From: Novibacillus thermophilus
Lineage (GTDB): Bacteria > Bacillota > Bacilli > Thermoactinomycetales > Novibacillaceae
Length of the DNA stretch: 64,000 nucleotides
NCBI RefSeq assembly: GCF_002005165.1
Contig: NZ_CP019699.1
Location: 1,302,001 to 1,366,000 of the forward strand
Direction of reading: 5' to 3'
The number at the start of each line of letters is the position of its first letter. Positions within the stretch are counted from its first letter, which is position 1. Positions 26,247 through 36,361 of this stretch are shown here, in pieces. The notes beneath the pieces were generated by a model that was not told the DNA's origin, ran no database searches, and was given only the letters and a program-made list of their open reading frames with translations. The position numbers and the translations under genes were made by a program.

Positions 26247-28175
26247 TTGCGCGTTTCAACGGTGACGGTACGAAAACGGCTCTTTTTCGCTTTATGTGCG
26301 GCTGTACTCATCTTCGGCGGATTACTCGGCCGCCTGGCTTACGTTCAATTGGTAAAAGGGGAGTGGCTGTCCAGCCAGGCAGAGGAACTGTGGACGCGGA
26401 ACATCCCGTTTGAAGGGAAAAGGGGACAGATCCTCGACCGAAACGGCGAAGTGCTAGCTTACAATATTTCGGCTCCTTCCGTCCTCGCTATTCCGAGTCA
26501 AGTGAAAGACCCGTCCCAAACGGCGGAAACTCTGGCGCGGCTATTAAAAGCAGATGCGAAAAAAATTTACAAAACGTTGACAAAGAGAGAACTGATCGTT
26601 CGCATAACGCCGGAAGGGCGCAGGATTTCTGAAGATTTGGCGAAGGAAATCTACGCCCTCAACTTACCTGGCATCGTCATTGCCGAAGACAGTAAGCGCC
26701 ACTATCCAAAGAAAAGTTTTGCCGCGCATGTCCTCGGTTTTACCGGCATTGACAATCAAGGCTTGAGCGGGTTAGAGAAGGTGTACGACGATAAATTAAT
26801 GGGCAAACGCGGTTACGTCTCGTTCGAGTCCAAAGGAAGCGGTGAAGAAATTCCGGGAGGGGTTGACCGCTTCACCCCGCCGGAAGACGGGTTAAACCTC
26901 GTGACGACGATCGACGCATCGATCCAATCAATTATGGAACGGGAATTGGATCAAGCGATGGCCGAGTACAACCCTGACGGTGTACTCGGCATTGCCATGG
27001 ACCCGAAAACGGGAGAAGTGCTGGCGATGGCGAGCCGCCCTACGTACGAACCCGAAAATTTCCAAGACGCTGACCCGGACGTGTACAACCGCAACACCCC
27101 GATATGGCGAACGTACGAGCCTGGCTCCACCTTTAAAATTATTACGCTAGCCGCTGCTCTGGAAGAAAACAAAATTAATTTAGATGATCACTTTCACGAT
27201 CCAGGTTACATCGAGGTGGGAGGGGTTCACCTTCACTGTTGGAAAAAAGGAGGACACGGCTCCCAGACGTATCTGGAAGTCGTCGAAAATTCGTGTAACC
27301 CGGGCTTTGTCCGGATGGGACAATTAGTCGGGACAGACGATCTCTTTCAATACATCCGCAAGTTCGGCTTCGGGAAGAAAACGGGCATCGACTTACCGGG
27401 GGAAGCGTCAGGCATTTTGTTCAAACCGGAACAAGTCGGTCCGGTAGAACTCGGAACGACATCCTTCGGCCAAGGTGTGTCCGTGACGCCGATTCAACAG
27501 GTCGCCGCAGTGTCGGCAGCGATTAACGGCGGCACGACGGTCCAACCGCACGTGGCGAAAGAGTGGATAGACCCGGAAACCGGGGAGACCGTGGAACGGA
27601 TGACACCAAAAGCGGGAGAACGCGTCATTTCGGAAGAGACGTCTGAGAAAGTGCGCCAGTCTCTGGAGAGTGTCGTGGCGAAAGGCACGGGCCGCCGCGC
27701 GTTTATTGACGGTTATCGGGTTGCCGGGAAGACTGGAACGGCCCAGAAAGTTGGACCTGACGGGACGTATTTAGAAAACAACCACATCGTGTCGTTTATC
27801 GGCATTGCGCCGGCAGACGATCCGGAAATCGTCATCTACGTAGCCGTTGACAATCCGGAGGGGATCCAGTTCGGGGGTGTCGTCACAGCGCCAATTGTCA
27901 AACGGATCATGGCGGACAGTTTGCAGAGTTTGGGAGTGGAACCGCGTCAAGAGCAAATCGAACCGGAAGTGGTGTACCCTGACAAGCCTTATGTGGAAGT
28001 GCCTGATTTACTTCAGTTAGAGCGGCGCGAGCTGCAAGCTAGTTTGTACGACTTGCAGTTGCAGGTCGTCGGAGAAGGCAGAACCGTCGTCGAACAGTCG
28101 CCTGCTCCCGGTACGCGGGTGAAACAAGGGTCGACGATTCGCGTTTATTTGGGTGGGGAATCGGGGAGAGAATAG
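26247..28175 (+). CDS. spoVD: Sporulation-specific penicillin-binding protein SpoVD
   Basis: 642 residues, class B PBP required for spore cortex synthesis with SpoVE. The opening MRVSTVTVRKRL closely matches B. subtilis SpoVD and settles the start at TTG 26247 (GGGAGGAA upstream). Motifs: RGQILDRNGEVLAYN pedestal entry, active-site GSTFKI, SCN in VVENSCNPGF, KTGTAQ, and a single C-terminal PASTA domain. Unlike PbpB it has one PASTA unit. The 187-bp gap before it holds a hairpin (arms GTCTCAC 26066-26072 and GTGAGAC 26079-26085) without a T tract, and a possible sigma-E promoter. Confidence 0.95.
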   Translation: MRVSTVTVRKRLFFALCAAVLIFGGLLGRLAYVQLVKGEWLSSQAEELWTRNIPFEGKRGQILDRNGEVLAYNISAPSVLAIPSQVKDPSQTAETLARLLKADAKKIYKTLTKRELIVRITPEGRRISEDLAKEIYALNLPGIVIAEDSKRHYPKKSFAAHVLGFTGIDNQGLSGLEKVYDDKLMGKRGYVSFESKGSGEEIPGGVDRFTPPEDGLNLVTTIDASIQSIMERELDQAMAEYNPDGVLGIAMDPKTGEVLAMASRPTYEPENFQDADPDVYNRNTPIWRTYEPGSTFKIITLAAALEENKINLDDHFHDPGYIEVGGVHLHCWKKGGHGSQTYLEVVENSCNPGFVRMGQLVGTDDLFQYIRKFGFGKKTGIDLPGEASGILFKPEQVGPVELGTTSFGQGVSVTPIQQVAAVSAAINGGTTVQPHVAKEWIDPETGETVERMTPKAGERVISEETSEKVRQSLESVVAKGTGRRAFIDGYRVAGKTGTAQKVGPDGTYLENNHIVSFIGIAPADDPEIVIYVAVDNPEGIQFGGVVTAPIVKRIMADSLQSLGVEPRQEQIEPEVVYPDKPYVEVPDLLQLERRELQASLYDLQLQVVGEGRTVVEQSPAPGTRVKQGSTIRVYLGGESGRE

Positions 28176-28238
28176 GCCAATGTGTAGTAAACGTCTTAAT
28201 GCCGATGTGGTAAAATAGGAAAGGTTTCATGTGCAAGT

Positions 28239-28258
28239 GCCAGGGAAACCTGGCTTTT
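28239..28258 (+). terminator. Weak terminator-like hairpin between spoVD and murE
   Basis: GCCAGG and CCTGGC close a GAAA tetraloop, followed by TTTT. Only a 6-bp stem and four T, so it may only attenuate transcription. Confidence 0.3.
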
Positions 28259-28337
28259 CGATTTGGAATGTCTTTCGTGTCCGGAATTGGCAATACTGGA
28301 AGACACATCGTGTTGAACCGAGGAGGTGACCCCTTCT

Positions 28338-29825
28338 TTGCAACTGTCTGAATTGGCAGAGCAGCTCGTCCTGTCGCATGTAGAAGGGAACGGGAACATA
28401 GAGATAAAGGGAATTCAGATTGACTCCAGAAAGGTGGAGGCGGGGGATCTGTTTATCTGTTTGCGCGGGTTTACGGTGGACGGCCACACGTTTGCCCGGC
28501 AGGCGGTGGAACGGGGGGCTGTCGCGTTAGTCGTGGAAGAGCGGCAACGTGTGAACGTGCCGCAGTTGATCGTACCAGATACGAGAAGGGCCATGGCGAT
28601 GTTGAGCAGCTATTTTTACGGCAACCCTTCCGAGTCGCTGCACTTAATCGGTGTGACGGGAACGAACGGCAAGACGACAACGACCCACCTTATTCACCAC
28701 ATACTGACAGAGTGGGGAAAGACAGCCGGTTTGATTGGCACGATTCACATGCGTGTCGGCAAACGAACGGTCGAGATGAACAATACGACGCCGGAAGCCC
28801 TTGAACTGCAGCGCTACTTGTATGAGATGGTGTCAGAAGGCGCCGAATACGCGGCTATGGAAGTGTCGTCACACGCCCTCGATTTGGGAAGGGTGCGCGG
28901 TTGCCGTTTCCGGACGGCCGTGTTTACCAACTTGACGCAGGACCACCTCGACTACCACGGGACGATGGACCGTTACCGCGAGGCCAAAAGTTTGCTGTTT
29001 AGCCAGCTGGGAAACAGTTATGCACCGGATGCCCCGTCTTTTGCCGTGTTAAATGCAGATGACGAAAACAGCGCCTATTTTGCTCGGCGGACGGCGGCAC
29101 AAGTCGTTACATACGGCATCGACCGACCAGCGGATGTACAGGCGAAACACGTCGTCATCGACCAGCGCGGAACGTTTGTTGATGTCGAAACGTTTCGAGG
29201 AAATTTGCGTCTAACGTTGCAACTGGTCGGCAAGTTCAGTGTATACAACGCGCTGGCCGCTTTAACCGTCTGTTTGCTGGAAGGTGTTCCCCTCGATGTC
29301 ATCCAGAAGAGTCTTGAGAGTGTAACGGGTGTCAGCGGGAGGTTTGAGCGAGTCGACGCAGGACAGGACTTCACGGTTTTGGTCGACTACGCGCACACCC
29401 CGGACAGTTTGGAAAATGTACTGCAAACTGTAAAAGAGTTTGCCGATGGTCGCATTTTTTGCGTGGTCGGCTGCGGCGGGGACCGAGACCGGACGAAGCG
29501 GCCGATCATGGCCCAGATTGCCGTGCAGTACAGCGACTTAGCCGTACTGACATCGGATAACCCGCGCACCGAAGATCCGGTACGCATCCTCAACGATATG
29601 GTCGACGGCATTCAAGACGCCAATCGGGATCGGTATATCGTTATTTCGGACCGGCGCGAGGCTATTCACTACGCCGTTGGAAAGGCGAAGGCCAAAGATA
29701 TCGTGCTCATCGCAGGGAAAGGTCATGAGACGTACCAAGAGATCAACGGGAAACGGCACGACTTTGATGACCGCGAAGTGGCGCGGGAAGCGTTACAGTT
29801 ACGGGAAAAAATTACCGATGCGTAA
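28338..29825 (+). CDS. murE: UDP-MurNAc-L-Ala-D-Glu:meso-diaminopimelate ligase MurE
   Basis: 495 residues. It adds the third residue of the peptidoglycan stem peptide in the cytoplasm. The P-loop GTNGKTTTTH lies near residue 110, and the C-terminal motif DNPRTEDP is the meso-diaminopimelate-specific DNPR signature, so the wall is of the A2pm type. The start is TTG 28338, eight bases after AGGAGGTGA; the GTG at 28326 lies within that ribosome site. It is followed by a 300-bp gap before murF that holds a repeat element with a terminator. Confidence 0.95.
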   Translation: MQLSELAEQLVLSHVEGNGNIEIKGIQIDSRKVEAGDLFICLRGFTVDGHTFARQAVERGAVALVVEERQRVNVPQLIVPDTRRAMAMLSSYFYGNPSESLHLIGVTGTNGKTTTTHLIHHILTEWGKTAGLIGTIHMRVGKRTVEMNNTTPEALELQRYLYEMVSEGAEYAAMEVSSHALDLGRVRGCRFRTAVFTNLTQDHLDYHGTMDRYREAKSLLFSQLGNSYAPDAPSFAVLNADDENSAYFARRTAAQVVTYGIDRPADVQAKHVVIDQRGTFVDVETFRGNLRLTLQLVGKFSVYNALAALTVCLLEGVPLDVIQKSLESVTGVSGRFERVDAGQDFTVLVDYAHTPDSLENVLQTVKEFADGRIFCVVGCGGDRDRTKRPIMAQIAVQYSDLAVLTSDNPRTEDPVRILNDMVDGIQDANRDRYIVISDRREAIHYAVGKAKAKDIVLIAGKGHETYQEINGKRHDFDDREVAREALQLREKITDA

Positions 29826-29906
29826 CTTCCACGTCATGTAACACCAAGTTTCTGAAAGTAAATGTGGTCACGCTTATAGTATCGGCGCGCAATCCGTAGC
29901 GGGAGA

Positions 29907-30041
29907 GGGGTGTCTTGAGACAATGGAAGACAGCTTCCGTGATAAACGATGGCCCTATCGAAACAGCAGAGTGAAGAATCAGCTTCAGAGGCAGTGACCT
30001 CGATCGGTCACTTTTTTCTGGAATTGTTTTCAGACATCCCC
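29907..30041 (-). repeat. MITE-like inverted-repeat element, copy 2, between murE and murF
   Basis: Noncoding, about 135 bp, ended by imperfect inverted repeats (29907-29924 and 30023-30041). Its reverse complement aligns with 8095-8214 over most of its length. Inside is a 7-bp-stem hairpin followed by T6 (29993-30017) directed along the mur genes. No transposase is encoded. Confidence 0.6.
29993..30017 (+). terminator. Intrinsic terminator within the repeat between murE and murF
   Basis: AGTGACC (29993-29999) and GGTCACT (30006-30012) pair perfectly and are followed by T6. It faces the direction of dcw transcription and would reduce read-through into murF. The matching region of copy 1 lacks this hairpin. 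Confidence 0.65.
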
Positions 30042-30125
30042 TCCCCACAACACGTAGCATGATTTTCACTAATCTCGTAGGCATGAGAGTCTATTTTACT
30101 CGTCAGAAAGGATGGAGTGTCAACT

Positions 30126-31520
30126 GTGCAGACGACGCTTCAGCAATTGACCGATTGGCTTGGACTGGACAGTGCCGCAGTACGTCAAACAGAAAAAGGT
30201 GAGACCACATTGACCGGTGTTTCCACGGACACGCGTACGCTCGCAGCGGGGAATTTGTACATACCGCTGATCGGCGAACGATTTGACGGCCACGACTTTA
30301 TCAGAGAGGCAGTGGAGGCCGGGGCAGGGGCCGTCATGTGTCAACAAGACAGGGAGGTGCCGGCAGTCGACTGTCCTGTCATCGTCGTGCGGGATACGCT
30401 CGAGGCGTTGCAATGTTTGGCGCGGGCTTACCGCCGTCATTTAGGTATACCGGTCATCGCTGTCACCGGGAGCAACGGTAAGACGACGACGAAAGATTTG
30501 ACTGCCGCTCTACTGTCCGTCAAGTGGAAGGTGCACAAAACGAAAGGAAACTTAAACAACCACATCGGGTTACCGCTCTCCCTTTTGTCGATGGAAGAAG
30601 ACACCGATATGGCCGTCGTCGAGATGGGGATGAACCATGCAGGGGAGATCGAACTTCTTTCCCGCATTGCAACTCCGGATATTGCCGTCATTACGAATGT
30701 AGGCGATGCGCACATGGAGTTCTTCTCCGACAGACGGGGGATCGCCCGGGCGAAACTGGAAATTGTCGCAGGGTTGAAACGTGACGGCGTACTGTTTTTG
30801 AACGGTGACGATCCCCTCTTGGGCGAAGAAGGGGCGCATTTCAAAGGGGACGTGAGAAAGGTCGGTTTTTCTCCCGGATGTGAAGAAGGAGCGACTGACA
30901 TTCGCATGAAGGCGACAGGGACACAGTTTACGGCAACGCGGGACGGCTTACATTATCACATTCCGGCCCTCGGCAAGCACAATGTGTTGAACGCTTTGTT
31001 CGCCATTGCCGTCGGGCGGCATATGGGCTTAACAGGCCACGAGATGGCGGACGGCTTGAAGAGGGCGCTGTTAAGTGGACGTCGCTTGGAATTGAGAGAG
31101 ACACCGGCCGGCATGTGGATCGTCGACGATTCGTACAACGCCAACCCCATTGCGGTCAAGGCCGGCATCGAGGCGTTGGTAGAACTGGAAGGCAAACCGC
31201 GAAAGTGGGTGTTGTTAGGCGATATTTTAGAGCTCGGAGAGCGCGAAGAATCGATGCACCGCGACGTTGGAGCGTTCGTGGGCGATAAGCCGGTTGAATA
31301 CATTTTTACGGTCGGCCGTCGCGCCCGCTGGATTCACGAAGCGGCACTGGACGTGCGGCGAGACGAGGGGCATGTCATTCATTTTGAAACTGTAGAAGAG
31401 GCCATTCGGGAGTTGAAGCGCGTGGAAGATCCGAACGCCGCCTTGCTTGTTAAAGCGTCTCGCGGCAAGGCCCTTGATCGAGTGGTGGAAGCCCTGTGCA
31501 CTTCCCGTTCTGAACTGTAG
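30126..31520 (+). CDS. murF: UDP-MurNAc-tripeptide:D-alanyl-D-alanine ligase MurF
   Basis: 464 residues, last cytoplasmic peptide-adding step of peptidoglycan precursor synthesis. The P-loop [10 protein letters not shown] lies near residue 110; [10 protein letters not shown] and [13 protein letters not shown] are typical of MurF. Start codon choice is uncertain: GTG 30126 (GGATGGA nine bases upstream) or GTG 30117, which lies very near that site. Because an intrinsic terminator lies about 100 bp upstream, murF may rely on read-through or on a promoter that I could not recognise. Confidence 0.93.
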   Translation: MQTTLQQLTDWLGLDSAAVRQTEKGETTLTGVSTDTRTLAAGNLYIPLIGERFDGHDFIREAVEAGAGAVMCQQDREVPAVDCPVIVVRDTLEALQCLARAYRRHLGIPVIAVTGSNGKTTTKDLTAALLSVKWKVHKTKGNLNNHIGLPLSLLSMEEDTDMAVVEMGMNHAGEIELLSRIATPDIAVITNVGDAHMEFFSDRRGIARAKLEIVAGLKRDGVLFLNGDDPLLGEEGAHFKGDVRKVGFSPGCEEGATDIRMKATGTQFTATRDGLHYHIPALGKHNVLNALFAIAVGRHMGLTGHEMADGLKRALLSGRRLELRETPAGMWIVDDSYNANPIAVKAGIEALVELEGKPRKWVLLGDILELGEREESMHRDVGAFVGDKPVEYIFTVGRRARWIHEAALDVRRDEGHVIHFETVEEAIRELKRVEDPNAALLVKASRGKALDRVVEALCTSRSEL

Positions 31521-31539
31521 GATAGGAGGTTTGGTCCCT

Positions 31540-32502
31540 ATGGACGTGCGCGAAATTTTGATACCGATTGTCGTCTCATTCCTCATAACAGTACTGGTCT
31601 CTCCCCTGTTTATTCCAGTTCTGCGGCGGCTGAAGTTTGGGCAGAGCATACGGGAAGAAGGGCCGAGAGCTCATTACAAAAAAGCGGGAACGCCGACAAT
31701 GGGCGGAATTATTATTTTACTTTCCTTGACGTTGACATCTCTCGCATTTGTACAGCGCAACACCGAATGGTGGATCCTGCTGTTTGCTACGTTAGGTTAC
31801 GGAGCGATCGGTTTTTTGGATGACTTTATCAAAATAGCGTTAAAACGTTCCCTCGGGTTGACGGCTAAACAAAAATTGGCCGCACAACTCATCGTCGCCG
31901 GCGGCTTGTACTGGATTCTCATCCGAAATGGGTTTTCGACTGATCTTTCGGTGCCGGGGACGGATTGGTCCATTGATTTAGGATGGCTGTATTTTCCCTT
32001 TCTTGCCCTCATCATGTTGGCGACGAGCAATGCCGTCAACTTGACGGACGGGTTAGACGGCCTGTTGGCCGGTACGGCTGCCATCGCCTTCGGGGCGTTT
32101 GCGGTCATTGGCCTGATGTTCAGTCAGTACACGGTGGCGCTGTTTTCTGTTGCCGTCGTCGGCGCATTGCTCGGTTTTCTCGTTTTCAACGCCCACCCGG
32201 CCCGTGTGTTTATGGGGGATACCGGCTCTCTCGCCCTGGGAGGAGGGCTTGCCGCGACGGCAGTGCTGACCAAATCTGAACTGTTGTTAATCGTGATCGG
32301 CGGTGTGTTCGTCATTGAAACGCTGTCGGTCATGTTGCAGGTGATGTCGTTTAAACTGCGGGGTAAACGCATTTTTCGCATGAGTCCCATTCACCATCAT
32401 TTCGAGTTGGCCGGCTGGTCGGAGTGGCGCGTAGTGGCGACGTTCTGGGCGGTAGGGTTTCTGTTCGCCGCCGTCGGGTTGTTACTGGGGGTGAAGGGAT
32501 GA
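31540..32502 (+). CDS. mraY: Phospho-N-acetylmuramoyl-pentapeptide transferase MraY
   Basis: 320 residues, ten predicted membrane helices. It transfers phospho-MurNAc-pentapeptide to undecaprenyl phosphate, forming lipid I. Seen are [12 protein letters not shown] in the first loop, the aspartates of LDDFIK, the [15 protein letters not shown] signature and the loop motif [17 protein letters not shown] 31540 follows AGGAGG. Its TGA overlaps the murD start (ATGA), implying coupling. Confidence 0.96.
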   Translation: MDVREILIPIVVSFLITVLVSPLFIPVLRRLKFGQSIREEGPRAHYKKAGTPTMGGIIILLSLTLTSLAFVQRNTEWWILLFATLGYGAIGFLDDFIKIALKRSLGLTAKQKLAAQLIVAGGLYWILIRNGFSTDLSVPGTDWSIDLGWLYFPFLALIMLATSNAVNLTDGLDGLLAGTAAIAFGAFAVIGLMFSQYTVALFSVAVVGALLGFLVFNAHPARVFMGDTGSLALGGGLAATAVLTKSELLLIVIGGVFVIETLSVMLQVMSFKLRGKRIFRMSPIHHHFELAGWSEWRVVATFWAVGFLFAAVGLLLGVKG

Positions 32503-33866
32503 CGTTACAGCTAGACTGGTCGGGCAAACGAGTGCTCGTGCTCGGACTGGCCCGGAGCGGCGTCGCGGCTGCAAAGCTGCTGCACCAGGCTGGTGCCCAT
32601 GTCACGGTGAACGACAGGAAAGAGCGCCGGGATGCACCGGAAGCGGCCGAACTGGAACAGTTGGGCGTGCGTGTCGTGTGCGGCGGTCACCCTCCTGACC
32701 TCATTCACGAAAAACTGGACTGCGTCGTCAAAAACCCGGGCATACCGTACAGCATCCCTCCCATCCAACAAGCGTTGCGACGACAGATTCCCGTCGTGAC
32801 GGAAGTGGAGATCGCGTATTTGTTCACCCAGAGCCCGTTTGTCGGGATCACGGGGTCCAACGGCAAGACGACAACCACGACCCTCGTCGGCGAAATGTTA
32901 AAAGCGGGCGGGATTCGCCACGTCGTGACGGGAAACATCGGACAAGCTTTGACAGAAGTCGCCCATAAGACGCATGAACGGGAATGGATCGTGGCGGAGT
33001 TGAGCAGTTTTCAACTGAAAGGGACTGTTCGGTTCCAGCCGCGCGTGGCGGCCCTTTTAAATATCGTCCCCGCCCACCTCGATTACCACGTCACGATGGA
33101 CGACTACATCGCATCGAAACAAAAGCTGTTTGCCAATCAAACGGGAGACGATATGGCCGTCATTAACGCTGACTGCCCAAGGAGCGCGGAACTGATTCCG
33201 GAAGTGAACGCCACCGTGTTTACTTTTTCACGGCGGCAACGCGTCGAACAAGGGGCTGATGTGCGCTCAGGGTGGATTTACTTTCACGACTCGAACGGGA
33301 AGAGCGAACGGATACTGCCTGTAGAAGAAGTGGCGTTGCCGGGCGGGCACAACTTGGAGAATGTCCTGGCGGCGGTCGTGATTGCTAAACAGTGCGGCTG
33401 TACGACAGCGGCCATTTCTGAGACACTGCGCCGCTTTAAAGGGGTGGAACACCGATTGGAGTTCGTCCGCGAACGGGACGGGGTACGCTATTACAACGAT
33501 TCCAAGGCGACGAATCCTACGGCCACGATTCGCTCTTTGGAATCGTTCAGTGCCCCGGTTGTGCTCATTGCCGGAGGTTTAGATCGCGGCGTAGACTTTC
33601 GCGAACTGGTACCTGTGTTTCGGGAACGGCTTTACGGCCTCGTCGTTTACGGTCAAACGGGTGACATCTTGCTGCAGCGGGGTGTCGAGGCGCGTGTCCC
33701 CGTCGTCAAACGGGTTGACCGTTTGGAGGAGGCGGTTCGCGAGTCCAGTCACATTGCCCGACCCGGCGACACGGTCCTCTTGTCCCCCGGCTGTGCCAGC
33801 TGGGACCAGTTTACGTCGTTTGAAGAAAGGGGAGGCATGTTTAAACAAGCTGTGCATAGGCTTTAA
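32499..33866 (+). CDS. murD: UDP-MurNAc-L-Ala:D-glutamate ligase MurD
   Basis: 455 residues. It adds D-glutamate to UDP-MurNAc-L-alanine. The N-terminal Rossmann-like LGLARSG, the P-loop [10 protein letters not shown] near residue 120, the [10 protein letters not shown] motif and the C-terminal [17 protein letters not shown] are all characteristic. It starts at ATG 32499 overlapping the mraY stop. spoVE follows after about 65 bp. Confidence 0.96.
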   Translation: MTLQLDWSGKRVLVLGLARSGVAAAKLLHQAGAHVTVNDRKERRDAPEAAELEQLGVRVVCGGHPPDLIHEKLDCVVKNPGIPYSIPPIQQALRRQIPVVTEVEIAYLFTQSPFVGITGSNGKTTTTTLVGEMLKAGGIRHVVTGNIGQALTEVAHKTHEREWIVAELSSFQLKGTVRFQPRVAALLNIVPAHLDYHVTMDDYIASKQKLFANQTGDDMAVINADCPRSAELIPEVNATVFTFSRRQRVEQGADVRSGWIYFHDSNGKSERILPVEEVALPGGHNLENVLAAVVIAKQCGCTTAAISETLRRFKGVEHRLEFVRERDGVRYYNDSKATNPTATIRSLESFSAPVVLIAGGLDRGVDFRELVPVFRERLYGLVVYGQTGDILLQRGVEARVPVVKRVDRLEEAVRESSHIARPGDTVLLSPGCASWDQFTSFEERGGMFKQAVHRL

Positions 33867-33930
33867 CAAGGACTAGCTTTATGGGCTGTTCCTTGCCGTT
33901 TTGAACAGTCTGTCGAAGGGTGGCCTTGTG

Positions 33931-35027
33931 ATGCCTGAGGGACAAAAACCTCCCGACATGTGGCTGATGGCAGCCACGGGACTGTTGCTGTTGATCGGTG
34001 TTTTAATGGTGTACAGTGCCAGTGCCGTGATCGCTTATCACCATTTTGACGACTCCCTTTTTTACGCCAAGCGGCAGTCGTTGTTCGCCGTTCTGGGCGT
34101 TTTGGCTATGATGTGGGTGCTGCGCATCGACTACGGCGCATTCCGAAAGTGGTCTAAACCGGCTCTCATCGCATGTTTTATTTTGCTCGTCGTCGTCCTC
34201 ATTCCCGGTGTAGGCATTTTGCGCAACGGAGCCCGCAGTTGGCTGGGAATCGGGGCATTTAGCATCCAGCCGTCGGAATTCACGAAGTTGGCCATGATCG
34301 TCTTTTTAGCCCACTGGCTCGCTGATCACCAGCGCAAATTAACGCGTTTTACTGCCGGACTGCTCCCGGCACTTGCCGTTCTCACTTTGGCTTTCGCCCT
34401 GATCATGCTGCAACCGGACCTGGGGACGGGAAGTGTCTTGTTCGCGTCGGGTTTATTGATGGTATTCGTGGCCGGCATGCGTGTGAAACACATGCTGGCA
34501 CTGATCGGGTTAGGGGTGGTCGGTTTAGTCGCGTTAATTGTGTCGGCTCCTTACCGCATTCAGCGCATAACCGGGTTTATCGACCCGTGGCAAGACCCCC
34601 TCGGCTCAGGTTACCAGATTATCCAATCGCTGTACGCAATCGGTCCGGGAGGGCTGATGGGGTAGGCTACGGCATGAGTAAACAAAAGCACCTCTACCTG
34701 CCGGAGCCGCAGACCGACTTTATTTTTTCGGTTACAGCGGAAGAGTTGGGGTTTTTAGGAGGCGCGACCGTTATCATTCTCTTTGCGATTGTCGTCTGGC
34801 GCGGTTTGCACATCGCCTTTCGAGCTCCGGATTTGCCCGGCACGTTGATGGCAGTCGGCGTCACCGGACAAATTGGCATTCAAGCGATTATGAACATAGG
34901 GGTCGTGACGGGAGTCTTTCCCGTGACCGGGATTACGTTGCCCTTGTTAAGTTACGGCGGATCATCCCTCACGTTGACGATGCTCTCAATCGGGGTACTC
35001 TTAAACATATCCCGTCACACTCGCTAG
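33931..35027 (+). pseudogene. spoVE: SEDS protein SpoVE (FtsW/RodA family), frame broken by one base at a G4 run
   Basis: About 365 residues once repaired: a ten-helix SEDS glycan polymerase very like B. subtilis SpoVE, which occupies the same place between murD and murG and builds spore cortex with SpoVD. The first frame runs to GPGGLMG and stops at a TAG; the sequence continues VGYGMSKQKHLYLPEPQTDFIF in the next frame. Adding one G to the run 34659-34662 restores a single gene. The SEDS marks SIQPSE, the EPQTDFIF segment and the C-terminal LLSYGGSSL are all present, arguing that the break is a sequence error or very recent. The start ATG 33931 has GAAGGGTGG upstream. Confidence 0.88.
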
Positions 35028-35054
35028 CCATTTCGTTTACGGCCGCAAATTATG

Positions 35055-35060
35055 TATAAT
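35055..35060 (+). promoter_or_regulatory. Possible -10 box of a promoter before murG
   Basis: A perfect TATAAT (35055-35060) lies 70 bp before murG, but no good -35 is found at the right distance. A small hairpin (arms GTGCC 35086-35090 and GGCAC 35097-35101) lies between it and the gene. Confidence 0.25.
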
Positions 35061-35130
35061 GAGGACATTGACTGTTCGCTTGGTGGTGCCCGTTCAGGCA
35101 CTAGTGTCTAAGCGGAAAAGGGTGGTTAGT

Positions 35131-36246
35131 TTGCGCGTACTGTTAACCGGCGGCGGAACCGGCGGACACATATACCCCGCCCTTGCCATGGCCCGTGAAC
35201 TGGAAAGGCGCTCACGGGATCATGAGATGTGTTACATAGGGACGGAGGAGGGGCTGGAAGCCGACATTGTGCCGAAAGCGGGAATTCCGTTTGAATGCGT
35301 GAATGTACAAGGGTTTCGGCGTCAACTGTCATGGGACAACGTGCGGACAGTGAAAAAGTTTGTGCAGGCGACACGTCGGTCTAAGCGATTGATCCAGTCC
35401 TTTGCGCCAGATGTGGTGATCGGGACAGGCGGATACGTGTGCGGGCCTGTCGTCTACGCGGCACACAAGTTGGGAATTCCCACTTTAATCCACGAACAAA
35501 ATGTCATTCCCGGGTTGACGAACAAGTTTTTAGCTCGTTACGCCGATGTCGTCGCCGTCAGTTTTGAAGGTTCGGAACAATATTTTAAAAGGGCAGCCTG
35601 TCTCGTTCACACTGGCAATCCGCGGGCGTCGGAAGTGGCTGCCGCCAGTAAGGTGAACGGGCGTACGTCGCTCGGGATCGCGAAGGATGACACGAAACCG
35701 ATCGTCCTTGTCGTCGGGGGAAGCAGAGGGGCTCGCCCCATCAATGAAGCGGTCGTTCACATGGCGCCGCGCATCCTGGAACAAGATGCGTTTTACGTCG
35801 TGTACGTCACGGGAAACGTTCACTATGAGGACGTATCCCGTCAATTGGGCGACGTGTCAAGCCGTCAGCTGATCGTCAAGCCGTACATTTACAACATGCC
35901 GGAAGTGTTGGCAGCCTCCAGTCTTGTCGTGAACCGGGCGGGGGCGTCGACGTTGGCCGAAATAACGGCACTCGGATTGCCTTCGATTTTGATCCCGTCA
36001 CCCTATGTCACTAACAATCACCAGGAGGCCAACGCCCGCTGGCTGGAAAAACAAGGGGCCGCCAGAGTGATACTGGAGCGGGAACTTTCCGCAGACACGC
36101 TGTGGCGAGAGATTCGCGAGGTGATGGAGCACCAAAGCCGACGGGAGGCGATGCGCCAAGCGGCCGCTAAACTGGGGCAGCCGCAAGCTGCCGGCCGGAT
36201 CGTAGAAGAGTTGGACAAGTTAGTGAACAAGCGAGGCGTTCACTAA
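35131..36246 (+). CDS. murG: UDP-GlcNAc:lipid I N-acetylglucosaminyltransferase MurG
   Basis: 371 residues, GT28 glycosyltransferase that turns lipid I into lipid II on the inner membrane face. The first glycine-rich loop GGGTGGHIYPAL lies at residues 7-18, the second loop is GGSRGARPINEAV, and the nucleotide-sugar site is RAGASTLAEITALGLP. The start is TTG 35131 after AAAAGGGTGG; the long upstream open frame has no support. murB follows after about 115 bp. Confidence 0.95.
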   Translation: MRVLLTGGGTGGHIYPALAMARELERRSRDHEMCYIGTEEGLEADIVPKAGIPFECVNVQGFRRQLSWDNVRTVKKFVQATRRSKRLIQSFAPDVVIGTGGYVCGPVVYAAHKLGIPTLIHEQNVIPGLTNKFLARYADVVAVSFEGSEQYFKRAACLVHTGNPRASEVAAASKVNGRTSLGIAKDDTKPIVLVVGGSRGARPINEAVVHMAPRILEQDAFYVVYVTGNVHYEDVSRQLGDVSSRQLIVKPYIYNMPEVLAASSLVVNRAGASTLAEITALGLPSILIPSPYVTNNHQEANARWLEKQGAARVILERELSADTLWREIREVMEHQSRREAMRQAAAKLGQPQAAGRIVEELDKLVNKRGVH

Positions 36247-36361
36247 TCTGATCAGTCTCAAAGGGCTGCTGTCACGATTACGAAAAGCCAAGCATAAAAT
36301 GCAGTATGCCTCGCTTGACGTTGCCGACCGTGTGAGCGGTGGACAAAGGAGGTTCGTACCC

